Notes under the pieces: model-generated | What the model saw: only the letters and a program-made list of their open reading frames with translations | Databases searched by the model: none | Told to the model about the DNA's origin: nothing | Shown: piece by piece, positions 16,178-24,492 of the stretch | Layout: every line of letters begins with the position of its first letter | Position numbering within the stretch: position 1 is the stretch's first letter | NCBI RefSeq assembly: GCF_001437155.1 | Contig: NZ_JQAR01000001.1 | Location: 62,001-126,000 of the forward strand | Reading direction: 5' to 3' | DNA: 64,000 nt | Origin: Liquorilactobacillus mali | GTDB lineage: Bacteria; Bacillota; Bacilli; Lactobacillales; Lactobacillaceae | Program-made: the position numbers and the translations under genes

Positions 16178-17131
16178 ATGGTATCAGTAATTTTTATGGG
16201 AACTCCCGAATTTGCAGCAACTATTCTCGAAGGAATAATCGCTGCTGATTATGACGTTAAAGCAGTTGTGACACAACCAGACAGGTATACAGGCAGAAAA
16301 CGCATTTTGACTGCTTCACCGGTGAAACAAGTGGCAGTAAGCCATGGTATTCCAGTGTATCAGCCTCAAAAATTGGGAAAGAGTACTGAACTTGCACAGT
16401 TGATAGAAATCAAACCAGATTTAATAATCACTGCAGCCTTTGGTCAATTCTTACCAATGTCGCTAATCAACTCCGCAAAGATTGCAGCCGTGAATGTACA
16501 TGGTTCGCTGCTGCCTAAGTATCGTGGGGGAGCACCTGTCCAATACGCTATTATGAATGGTGAAGATAAGACTGGGGTCACATTGATTTACATGATTAAG
16601 AAGATGGATGCTGGAGATATGTTGGCACAGGCTGAACTACCAATCTTGCCAGATGATGATAATGGAACAATTTTCACTAAGATGAGTCTTTTAGGAAGAG
16701 ATGTTTTAATAAAGACACTTCCTAAAATTATTAGTGGTGAGGTCACGGCGATAAAGCAAGACGAAGCAGCAGCTACATTTGCTCCAGTTATTTCAGCAGA
16801 ACAGGAGAAGTTATCGCTAGATTTGACCGCACAACAACTTGATTATATGATTAGAGCACTTAGACCGCAGCCAGGTCCATATTTTGAAAAACTTTTGAAT
16901 AAAAGGACAAAACTATGGGATATAAGGCCACTTGATGAAAAAACTGAATACGAACCTGGAGTAGTTGTGTTTGTAGACAAAAAACAATTGAAAGTGGCTG
17001 CTGCTCAGGGAAGTGTGTATGAAATTAAGGAAATTCAACCTGCCGGTAAGCCGCGAATGACAATCAATAACTTTCTGAATGGTCAAGGTCAGGGAATAAA
17101 AGTAGGACAGAGGATTATAGCAGATGAATGA
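16178..17131 (+). CDS. fmt: Methionyl-tRNA formyltransferase
   Basis: This enzyme formylates initiator Met-tRNA with 10-formyl-THF. The 317-residue protein has the N-terminal FMGTPEFA motif, the catalytic region VNVHGSLLPKYRGGAP, and the aspartate of MDAGDM. The C-terminal OB-like domain spans about 205-317. The ribosome site ACGAGG lies 8 bases before the ATG. It overlaps rsmB by 8 bases, so the two are translationally coupled. Confidence 0.97.
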   Translation: MVSVIFMGTPEFAATILEGIIAADYDVKAVVTQPDRYTGRKRILTASPVKQVAVSHGIPVYQPQKLGKSTELAQLIEIKPDLIITAAFGQFLPMSLINSAKIAAVNVHGSLLPKYRGGAPVQYAIMNGEDKTGVTLIYMIKKMDAGDMLAQAELPILPDDDNGTIFTKMSLLGRDVLIKTLPKIISGEVTAIKQDEAAATFAPVISAEQEKLSLDLTAQQLDYMIRALRPQPGPYFEKLLNKRTKLWDIRPLDEKTEYEPGVVVFVDKKQLKVAAAQGSVYEIKEIQPAGKPRMTINNFLNGQGQGIKVGQRIIADE

Positions 17132-18455
17132 AGACAATAAAAACCCTAGATTAATGGCAGTTGAAATTCTAACCAAGATTACCAAAAATGGAGCCTATTC
17201 GAACTTGGCACTTAATCAGGTACTTAAAAAAGATCAACTGTCAAGAGTAGATGCTAATCTACTAACAATTATTGTATATGGAGTTCTCCAGAATCTTTTA
17301 TTACTCGAATTTTGGTTGGAACCTTTTGTTAAGGGCAAGAAAGTGGATGACTGGGTCAAGCAACTATTATTGATGTCCTTGTATCAACTGAAATTTCTAG
17401 ATAAGATCCCAGATCATGCAGTACTGAATGAAGCAATCAAGATTGCAAAAAGTAAAGGACACGATGGTACAAGAAAGTTTGTAACAGGTGTTTTGCATGC
17501 AATTTTACGTAAGGGTGTTCATGATGCTGCAAGTATCGAAGATGAGAGTGAGCGACTAAGTATTGGCTATAGTGTACCTGTATGGATAGTTGAAGAGTTA
17601 AAGAAACAGGTTGGATATGATAAAACAGTCGCAATTTTAAATTCTTTGAATAAAGCACCAAAGCAAGCAATTAGGGTAAATGAATCAAAGACATCAATTG
17701 AAGATATTAAAACTGAATTAACTCGCGAAGGTTTTAAAGTCGAAAATAGTCAAGTTGCAGCTGGGAGTCTAATCGTGGAAAAAGGGCATGTCAGTTCGAC
17801 CCATCTCTTTGAAGAAGGTAAAATAATGCTGCAAGACGAAAGTGCAAGTCTTGTAGTTGAGGCCATGAATTTGAATGGAGACGAACAGGTTTTAGATGCC
17901 TGCGCTGCCCCAGGTGGAAAAACAATGCAGATTGCTGATTATCTGAGAACTGGTACGGTCACGGCTTTGGATATTCACAAACATAAGGTAAAACTGATCA
18001 AGGAAAATGCTAAAAAATGCGGTTTTGAAGAAAAAGTAAATTCAATACAACTTGACGCTAGAAAATTGAATGAACATTTCAAACCTAAAAGTTTCAATCA
18101 AATATTGGTTGATGCACCTTGTTCTGGTATCGGATTAATGAGGAGAAAACCGGAAGTTAGATATGAGAAATCTATGCAAGATTCGTTAAACTTGCATAGG
18201 GTTCAAGTTGGAATATTGGATAAAGTTGCAGATTATGTTGAAATTAATGGGTACTTAACGTATAGTACTTGTACTATATTAGAAACTGAAAACACCAGTG
18301 TAATTAAGGAGTTTTTAGAAATGCATCATGAATTTGAACAAGTTGAGATAAAGACAAGATTGAATTTTCCTAATACTAAAAAAAGTTTGACAATCTATCC
18401 AGATGATTATGAATCTGATGGCTTTTTCATTACCCGATTGAAGAGAGTAAGATAA
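17124..18455 (+). CDS. rsmB: 16S rRNA (cytosine-967-C5) methyltransferase
   Basis: This enzyme methylates C967 of 16S rRNA with SAM. The 443-residue protein has an N-terminal NusB-like RNA-binding domain (about 5-135) and a C-terminal Rossmann methyltransferase. The SAM motif DACAAPGGKTMQ, the DAPCSGIG motif with the release Cys, and the STCT motif with the catalytic Cys are all intact. It lies between fmt and the phosphatase gene in the order found in most Firmicutes. Confidence 0.95.
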   Translation: MNEDNKNPRLMAVEILTKITKNGAYSNLALNQVLKKDQLSRVDANLLTIIVYGVLQNLLLLEFWLEPFVKGKKVDDWVKQLLLMSLYQLKFLDKIPDHAVLNEAIKIAKSKGHDGTRKFVTGVLHAILRKGVHDAASIEDESERLSIGYSVPVWIVEELKKQVGYDKTVAILNSLNKAPKQAIRVNESKTSIEDIKTELTREGFKVENSQVAAGSLIVEKGHVSSTHLFEEGKIMLQDESASLVVEAMNLNGDEQVLDACAAPGGKTMQIADYLRTGTVTALDIHKHKVKLIKENAKKCGFEEKVNSIQLDARKLNEHFKPKSFNQILVDAPCSGIGLMRRKPEVRYEKSMQDSLNLHRVQVGILDKVADYVEINGYLTYSTCTILETENTSVIKEFLEMHHEFEQVEIKTRLNFPNTKKSLTIYPDDYESDGFFITRLKRVR

Positions 18456-18472
18456 ACGAGGTGAGTTTCCTG

Positions 18473-19222
18473 ATGAATTTTGCGTATAAGAGTGATGTGG
18501 GCGAAGTAAGACCCAACAATGAGGATTATGTAGGTGTTTTTAAAAACATTGCCAATATAAGCTTTGCGATTGTTGCGGATGGCTTAGGGGGTCACAAAGG
18601 TGGCGATGTTGCCTCTGAAATGGCAGTCTCCCACTTGGGTTTTCGATTTGAAGAAACCGAAATTGATACAATTGATGTTGCTGCAAAGTGGCTGGTAGAT
18701 GAGGTTCAACGGGAAAATAAATTAATTTTAGAGCGCTCAAACCAATATGAGGACTTGAATGGTATGGGTACGACGATTGTGTGTGCTATTTTCTTTGGTG
18801 ATGAGGTGCTCTTGGCAAATATTGGCGATAGTAGGGGTTACTTGTTGCGAGACAGCGATTTGATGCAGCTAACCGAGGATCATTCTTTAGTAAATGAATT
18901 ATTAAAAAGTGGTCAGATTAGCTCGGAAGAAGCAAGAAATCATCCTCAAAAAAATATTGTTACTAGAACACTTGGAATATCGGAAAATGCAAACATCGAT
19001 GAAAAGATTATCAAGATGGAAGAAAATGATATTTTATTGCTTTGCTCTGATGGACTTACTAATATGGTTGATGATCAATTGATAAAAACGGTGTTGCTGA
19101 ATAATGAATCTTTTGCAGATAAGTGCGACAAACTGATCGATATGGCAAATAAGGCTGGTGGAAATGACAATGTTACACTTTTACTTGCTTCTTCCTCGTT
19201 TGAGAGGAGGGATGAGCAGTGA
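18473..19222 (+). CDS. stp: PP2C-type protein phosphatase (Stp/PrpC)
   Basis: This metal-dependent Ser/Thr phosphatase reverses PrkC phosphorylation. The 249-residue protein has the PP2C metal and core motifs: RPNNEDYVG, VADGLGGHKGGDVAS, LANIGDSRGYL, TEDHSLVNEL, LCSDGLTNM and GGNDNVTLLL. The start is ATG at 18473, 9 bases after GAGGTG; the GTG at 18461 forms part of that ribosome site and is rejected. It overlaps prkC by 4 bases, the usual coupled phosphatase-kinase pair. Confidence 0.95.
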   Translation: MNFAYKSDVGEVRPNNEDYVGVFKNIANISFAIVADGLGGHKGGDVASEMAVSHLGFRFEETEIDTIDVAAKWLVDEVQRENKLILERSNQYEDLNGMGTTIVCAIFFGDEVLLANIGDSRGYLLRDSDLMQLTEDHSLVNELLKSGQISSEEARNHPQKNIVTRTLGISENANIDEKIIKMEENDILLLCSDGLTNMVDDQLIKTVLLNNESFADKCDKLIDMANKAGGNDNVTLLLASSSFERRDEQ

Positions 19223-21234
19223 AACCAGGATACGTACTGAGTGGACGATATAAGGTTGTAGAGACATTAGGCGAAGGTGGGATGGCCAATGTCTATCTTG
19301 CATATGATTTAATCTTAAAGAGAAATGTTGCGGTTAAGTTGATGCGCCTTGATCTACGCGACAATGAGGCTGCGATTAGAAGGTTTCGACGTGAGGCAAT
19401 CTCTTTGACAGAGCTCGTCCATCCGAACATTGTCAGCATTTATGATATTGATGAAGACAACGGTACACAGTTTTTAGTGATGGAATACGTAGAAGGAATG
19501 GATTTAAAGAGTTACATAGCACAAAATTTTCCTATTAGTTACGAACAGGTAGTCAACATCATGGATCAGGTGTTGTCGGCAGTTGAGGAAGCACATGCAC
19601 ATGATATTATTCATCGCGATTTGAAGCCCCAAAACATTTTGATCAATGCTGATGGACAGGTAAAAATTACTGATTTTGGAATAGCACTAGCAACTTCCGA
19701 ATATTCGTTGACACAGACAAATACACTAATGGGATCGGTGCACTATCTTTCTCCAGAGCAGGCAAGAGGAAGCGTAGTTACTAAGCAATCAGACATTTAC
19801 TCATTGGGCATAATCTTATTTGAATTATTGACAAGTCGGGTTCCTTATCAGGGAGAAACAGCTGTTTCAATAGCTTTGAAACATTTTCAAAATGATATGC
19901 CTTCTGTTAGGTCATTCGACAGTCAGATACCGCAAGCACTTGAAAACGTGGTATTAAAGGCGACTGCAAAAAGTTTAACAGAACGGTATCAGAATGTTTC
20001 AGAAATGAAAGATGATATTGAGACCGCGCTCTCATACACTAGAAGTAATGAAGGAAAGTGGAAACCCGCGAGTATAATTGAGGACGAAACTAAGGTTTTG
20101 GAACCTCTAAATGCACAGCAGGTTAAAAAAAATATTGGCCTAGGCGATAAAAAAGATGGTTCTGAAAAAGATAAGAAACCGAAAAAGAAGTGGAGCAAAA
20201 AGAAAAAATGGCTAATATGGTCACTGATTGTGGCAGCTATATTTATTTTGATAATTTTTATAACTGCGTTAGCAATGAGTCCAAAAGATGTGGCAGTTCC
20301 GGATCTGCAAGGAATGAATGAGACAGAGGCGAAAACCGCTCTTAAATCCCAACAGTTGTCAGTTGGAAATATTATCAAGCGAAATAGTACAAAATATGAT
20401 AAGGGGCAGATTATCTCATCTAATCCGACCGTGGGTTCAAGTGTACGTCAAGATTCAAAAGTTGATCTGATAATTTCAAAGGGTCCTGAAAAAAATGTGT
20501 TTGGTAATTATAAAGGACAATCATACGCTAAGGTGAAAAGTAAGCTTGAGAACAAGGGTGTTACTGTTGTCAAGGAGACAAAGAGCTCCAACTCGGTCGC
20601 AAAAGGAGAAATTATCAGTCAGAATATTTCGTCCAAGAAGAAGGTAGTTTGGGATCAAACAACGGTCAGATTTGTTGTTAGTTCTGGTGCAAAGAAAGTT
20701 ATTTTACGTGATTTGACGGGCTATACTGAAAAGAGCGTGGAGGACTATGCTGAAGAGCTAGGTCTTGCATTAAATATTGAAAATGATTCTTCGGGCAGTT
20801 CTAGTACAGGATTGGTGATTTCACAAGAACCTGCTGCGAATACACGCGTTGAAGCAGGCGATACTTTAAACGTGGTTTTAGGTTCGACTTCTGAGAGTTC
20901 TTCAAGCGATGAATCGCAGCAAAGCAGTAGTTCAAGCAGTAGTGAAAGTAGTTCAACTAATACTTTTTCTGTTCGTGTAAATATTCCATACCAGGCTTCT
21001 TCCAGCAGCACACAGAGTTCTACAGGTTCTTCGGAAAGTTCTAGTACAATGAATACGATTCAAATTTACTTGCAAGATGATAATCATAGCTATAGTGATA
21101 TCTATCAGCAATTTACGATTTCATCTGATACGAGTGTGACTCTGCCATTTACATTAAGTGGTTCGGATACTGGTAAATATAAAATTGTTAGAGATGGTCA
21201 GGTTATTGCTGAGAAAACAGATGTGACAAGCTAA
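19219..21234 (+). CDS. prkC: PASTA-domain Ser/Thr protein kinase (PrkC/StkP/PknB family)
   Basis: This membrane receptor kinase senses muropeptides or lipid II and controls wall synthesis and division. The 671-residue protein has a cytosolic kinase domain (about 10-270; Lys40, HRD Asp134, DFG Asp152), a basic juxtamembrane linker, one membrane segment (about 331-352) and three PASTA repeats (about 355-555). The region after the PASTA repeats is unusual: a long Ser-rich linker (about 555-610) and a terminal segment of about 60 residues with beta-strand character, a pattern that could be wall-spanning. The start is GTG at 19219 with GAGGAGGGA upstream. Confidence 0.95.
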   Translation: MKPGYVLSGRYKVVETLGEGGMANVYLAYDLILKRNVAVKLMRLDLRDNEAAIRRFRREAISLTELVHPNIVSIYDIDEDNGTQFLVMEYVEGMDLKSYIAQNFPISYEQVVNIMDQVLSAVEEAHAHDIIHRDLKPQNILINADGQVKITDFGIALATSEYSLTQTNTLMGSVHYLSPEQARGSVVTKQSDIYSLGIILFELLTSRVPYQGETAVSIALKHFQNDMPSVRSFDSQIPQALENVVLKATAKSLTERYQNVSEMKDDIETALSYTRSNEGKWKPASIIEDETKVLEPLNAQQVKKNIGLGDKKDGSEKDKKPKKKWSKKKKWLIWSLIVAAIFILIIFITALAMSPKDVAVPDLQGMNETEAKTALKSQQLSVGNIIKRNSTKYDKGQIISSNPTVGSSVRQDSKVDLIISKGPEKNVFGNYKGQSYAKVKSKLENKGVTVVKETKSSNSVAKGEIISQNISSKKKVVWDQTTVRFVVSSGAKKVILRDLTGYTEKSVEDYAEELGLALNIENDSSGSSSTGLVISQEPAANTRVEAGDTLNVVLGSTSESSSSDESQQSSSSSSSESSSTNTFSVRVNIPYQASSSSTQSSTGSSESSSTMNTIQIYLQDDNHSYSDIYQQFTISSDTSVTLPFTLSGSDTGKYKIVRDGQVIAEKTDVTS

Positions 21235-21265
21235 ATTTGCAAAGCTTGAAAGGCAGGGTGATTTA

Positions 21266-22141
21266 TTGTTAAGAGGTCAAATTCGACAATCGTTGAGTGG
21301 ATATTATGATGTTGATATGGAAGGCATTACTTATCGAACACGTGCACGTGGAAATTTCCGAAAAAAAGGTGAAGCTCCACTCGTGGGTGATTGGGTAGAA
21401 TTCAAGGCTGAGAATCAAAATGAGGGTTACATTTTACGAATAGAAAAGCGAAAGAATGAATTAATACGACCACCAGTAGCTAATATTGATTATGCAATTG
21501 TGGTAACGGCTTGTAAGGAGCCCAAGTTCTCTTCAAATTTATTGGATCGTCAGTTAGTGATGCTTGAGAAGAATCAAATTACGCCGTTATTGTTTTTTTC
21601 AAAGGCAGATTTATTAACTGAAGAAGAGTTTCTAGAGATAAAACAAGTTGTAGCGGACTATCAAAAAATATATGACTGTCAATTAGGGAGCCTTGATTCT
21701 GTCGTAGCACTTACAGAAAAATTTCAGCAGAAGACGGTTGTTGTAATGGGACAGACCGGTGCTGGCAAATCAACATTACTGAATAATCTTCAACCAAAAC
21801 TCAAGTTAGAAACTGGTGAAGTTTCGAAGGCTTTGAGTCGAGGAAAACATACAACGAGAAAAGTGACACTCTTACCCATAAAGGGAAATTTAATTGCAGA
21901 TACCCCAGGTTTCTCATCCTTTGACTTATTGGAGATAAAAAAAGAGGAATTGGCAAAATATTTTCCGGATTTTCAAAACTATGCTGCAGGATGTAAGTTC
22001 AGAAGCTGTATTCATTTGAATGAACCAGGATGTAAAGTCAAAGAGGCTGTGAAAAATGGTGAGATTAAGTCAAGCAGATATGAAAATTATCAACAGTTTC
22101 AAGAAGAAATAAGTAAGCAAAAGGTAAAATATCGAAAATGA
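21266..22141 (+). CDS. rsgA: Ribosome small-subunit-dependent GTPase A
   Basis: This circularly permuted GTPase acts late in 30S maturation. The 291-residue protein has an N-terminal OB domain (about 1-65), then the permuted G domain: FSKAD (G4), GQTGAGKST (G1) and DTPGFSSF (G3), and a C-terminal zinc cluster (CKFRSCIHLNEPGCKVK). The start is TTG at 21266 with AGGGTGA upstream. It follows prkC by 31 bases, as is usual in Firmicutes. Confidence 0.96.
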   Translation: MLRGQIRQSLSGYYDVDMEGITYRTRARGNFRKKGEAPLVGDWVEFKAENQNEGYILRIEKRKNELIRPPVANIDYAIVVTACKEPKFSSNLLDRQLVMLEKNQITPLLFFSKADLLTEEEFLEIKQVVADYQKIYDCQLGSLDSVVALTEKFQQKTVVVMGQTGAGKSTLLNNLQPKLKLETGEVSKALSRGKHTTRKVTLLPIKGNLIADTPGFSSFDLLEIKKEELAKYFPDFQNYAAGCKFRSCIHLNEPGCKVKEAVKNGEIKSSRYENYQQFQEEISKQKVKYRK

Positions 22142-22150
22142 GGTGTTAGG

Positions 22151-22804
22151 ATGAAAATTGCTCCTTCAATTTTAAGTGCTGATTTTGCAAATTTAAAAGA
22201 TGACGTAGAAATGACGGCTCGGGCTGGTGCTGAATACTTGCACATTGACATAATGGATGGCCATTTTGTGCCCAATCTCTCATTTGGCGAACCAATTTTA
22301 AAGGCAATTCGACCGTATTCAAAACAAGTCTTTGACTGCCATCTGATGGTTGAAAATCCTGAAGAATATGTTGCAATTCTTGCAGATGCAGGTGCTGATG
22401 TATTGGGAGTACATTATGAAGCAACTCCGCATATTCACCGAGTCTTACAGCAAATCAAGGAGGCTGGATGTAAAGCAGAAGTTGTAATCAATCCTGGGAC
22501 ACCTGTGATCGTTCTCGAAGATTTGCTGGAAATGGTAGATGCGGTTTTGATTATGACTGTTAATCCAGGATTCGGGGGCCAGAAGTTTTTACCGGGTATG
22601 CTTTCAAAAATTCAAGCTTTGAATCAGATTAAGAACGACAAAAAACTTGATTTTGATATTGAGGTTGATGGGGGCATCAACAGTGAAACGATTAAACAAT
22701 GTCAACAAGCAGGGGCTACAATTGCGGTGGCTGGATCGTTTGTGTTTAATTCGACTGATCCAGTTGAAAAAATACAATTATTACACAGGGTGACAGGTGA
22801 TTAG
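22151..22804 (+). CDS. rpe: Ribulose-phosphate 3-epimerase
   Basis: This enzyme interconverts ribulose 5-phosphate and xylulose 5-phosphate in the pentose phosphate pathway. The 217-residue TIM barrel has APSILSADFANL, HIDIMDGHFVPN with metal ligands, HLMVENPE, MTVNPGFGGQKF and EVDGGI. The ribosome site GAGGTG overlaps the rsgA stop codon. The next gene overlaps or abuts it. Confidence 0.97.
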   Translation: MKIAPSILSADFANLKDDVEMTARAGAEYLHIDIMDGHFVPNLSFGEPILKAIRPYSKQVFDCHLMVENPEEYVAILADAGADVLGVHYEATPHIHRVLQQIKEAGCKAEVVINPGTPVIVLEDLLEMVDAVLIMTVNPGFGGQKFLPGMLSKIQALNQIKNDKKLDFDIEVDGGINSETIKQCQQAGATIAVAGSFVFNSTDPVEKIQLLHRVTGD

Positions 22805-22805
22805 A

Positions 22806-23453
22806 GTGGAAATAAATCTATTAGTTGGAGGCCCAATCAGTGAATGGCCGGAAGAACTGCTGAAAAAAGAGGATGATAAGATCTGGGTTGGTGCAGATCG
22901 TGGGGCCTTGCGGTTAATTCGGAATGGCATTCAACCAACAATCGCAATTGGTGATTTCGACTCTTCGACAAAAGCAGAACAAGATCTGATTAGGGAAAAT
23001 AGTAAGAAAGTTTACACTGCTAAACCTGAAAAAGACGACACTGATACGGAGCTCGCATTAAAAATTATATTTAAGAGTTTTCAAGATATTAGTAGAATAA
23101 ACATATTCGGTGCCACTGGCGGTAGGATAGACCATCTTTTGGCTAATTTGTTTTTTGTGTTAAGGAAACCATTTTATGAATATGCAGATAAAATTTTTAT
23201 TTTTGATCGTTTTAACACTATTAACTTCTATAAACCAGGTACTTATACTATTCAAAAGGAAAATGACAAGAAGTATTTGGCATTTGTTCCATTGACTAGT
23301 GTCGAAAAACTAAGTTTGCTTGATGAAAAATATCGTTTGGATAAAAGAGATTTTAAATTTCCCATATCGTTGGCAAGCAATGAGTTTGTGGGTGAAAAAG
23401 GAAGCTTTAGTTTTGTAACCGGGGTTGTGTGTGTGATTCAAAGCAAGGATTAG
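22806..23453 (+). CDS. thiN: Thiamine pyrophosphokinase
   Basis: This enzyme makes thiamine pyrophosphate from thiamine and ATP. The 215-residue protein shows VGADRGALRL, IAIGDFDSS, KPEKDDTDTELAL and GATGGRIDHLLANL, the family's main motifs. The start is uncertain: GTG at 22806 gives MEINLLVGGP, close to the family N-terminus, with AGGTGA upstream; GTG at 22797 would add three residues and overlap rpe. It is the last gene of the gmk-thiN operon, with a strong terminator after it. Confidence 0.93.
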   Translation: MEINLLVGGPISEWPEELLKKEDDKIWVGADRGALRLIRNGIQPTIAIGDFDSSTKAEQDLIRENSKKVYTAKPEKDDTDTELALKIIFKSFQDISRINIFGATGGRIDHLLANLFFVLRKPFYEYADKIFIFDRFNTINFYKPGTYTIQKENDKKYLAFVPLTSVEKLSLLDEKYRLDKRDFKFPISLASNEFVGEKGSFSFVTGVVCVIQSKD

Positions 23454-23506
23454 GCGAAACAAGGAATATTGTAAAAAAATAAACTTTTTAGTTGACCAGA
23501 ATATGC

Positions 23507-23547
23507 GAAGGAGTTTCTGTTTTAAACAGAGACTCCTTCATTTTTTT
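23507..23547 (+). terminator. Terminator of the thiN end of the operon
   Basis: A 16-bp stem, GAAGGAGTTTCTGTTT with AAACAGAGACTCCTTC (one G-U pair), is followed by seven T. Confidence 0.93.
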
Positions 23548-23572
23548 ATTCGTTGAACGAAATTCACTTACA

Positions 23573-23588
23573 AGTGAAGTTGATATCA
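23573..23588. repeat. Perfect 7-bp inverted repeat between thiN and rpmB
   Basis: TTCACTT-AC-AAGTGAA lies after the thiN terminator and before the rpmB terminator, with no gene nearby to regulate. No function is assigned. Confidence 0.4.
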
Positions 23589-23641
23589 TAATTTCAGTAA
23601 ATTTTAAAAAGCTTAGAGGATATAATCGACATATTTGCAAA

Positions 23642-23676
23642 TAAAATAAAAAAAGACCCGTAAAAAACGAGTCTTC
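23642..23676 (-). terminator. Terminator of rpmB
   Basis: Read on the minus strand, AAGACTCG and CGGGTCTT (one G-U pair) form a stem followed by a long T run, just after the rpmB stop codon. Confidence 0.88.
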
Positions 23677-23681
23677 AGTGT

Positions 23682-23867
23682 TTAAACACGAGTAACTTTA
23701 CCGGATTTCAATGCACGAGCTGAAACCCAAACCTTCTTAGGTTTACCATCAACCAAGATGCGAACTTTTTGCAAATTTGGTTTCCATGAACGGTTTGTTT
23801 GGTTTAAAGCATGTGAACGTTTCTTTCCGAAAGTTGTTTTACGGCCAGTAATAAAATCTTTTGCCAT
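23682..23867 (-). CDS. rpmB: 50S ribosomal protein L28
   Basis: A 61-residue protein beginning [20 protein letters not shown], with [12 protein letters not shown] and [12 protein letters not shown], the L28 pattern. It lacks the Cys pairs of zinc-binding L28 forms. The ribosome site AAAGGAGGA is strong. The gene is on the opposite strand between thiN and yloU, the same arrangement as in other Firmicutes. Confidence 0.98.
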   Translation of the reverse strand: MAKDFITGRKTTFGKKRSHALNQTNRSWKPNLQKVRILVDGKPKKVWVSARALKSGKVTRV

Positions 23868-24005
23868 TATTAGTTCCTCCTTTAATGATAGGATTCAAAG
23901 CATACGTACTACTTACTCACTAGAATAAGTTATCATAATTAACGAATGATTGCAAGAATTTTCTGTAAAGTAAAATAACTTGGCAGATAAGTTATTGTTT
24001 TTTGC

Positions 24006-24034
24006 TTGAAATTGTCACAATCATGCGGTATAGT
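24006..24034 (+). promoter_or_regulatory. Sigma-A promoter of yloU-fakA
   Basis: TTGAAA (24006-24011), a 17-base spacer and TATAGT (24029-24034), 67 bases before the yloU start. Confidence 0.82.
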
Positions 24035-24100
24035 GATTTGTCGTATTTTATGCTAGAATAATACTAGTGATTGTGTGTTAAATTAAGGAGGCTGTATCTA

Positions 24101-24463
24101 ATGGCTGTAAAAATCAAAACGCAATTTGGAAATATTGATATCAATAATGATGTTATTGCAACAGTTGTTGGTGGTGCTGCGACTGAAATATTTGGAATTG
24201 TCGGAATGGCAAGTAAAAACCAGATTAGAGACAATCTTAATGAAATTCTGAAACGAGATAACTATTCAAAGGGTGTCGTTGTGCGTCAAGAGGATGACGG
24301 AGTTGCAGTTGATGTGTATATAATTGTAGGTTATGGCACAAAGATCTCTGAAATTTGCCGTAATGTGCAAGACAAGGTTAAATATAATTTGGAAACCATG
24401 TTAGGAATAACAGCTAATTCGGTCAATGTTTTCGTACAGGGTGTACGAGTCATTGAAGAATAA
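24101..24463 (+). CDS. yloU: Asp23/Gls24 family protein (YloU)
   Basis: A 120-residue Asp23-family protein (INNDVIATVVGGAATEIFGI, then VDVYIIVGYGTKI). Members are abundant small proteins tied to cell envelope stress; YloU is encoded next to the fatty acid kinase gene in nearly all Firmicutes, but its exact role is unknown. The start is ATG at 24101 with AAGGAG 10 bases upstream; the in-frame TTG at 24071 would lie before that site and is rejected. Confidence 0.93.
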   Translation: MAVKIKTQFGNIDINNDVIATVVGGAATEIFGIVGMASKNQIRDNLNEILKRDNYSKGVVVRQEDDGVAVDVYIIVGYGTKISEICRNVQDKVKYNLETMLGITANSVNVFVQGVRVIEE

Positions 24464-24492
24464 TTGAGTGTTATGGGGACCAAGGAGGATAA

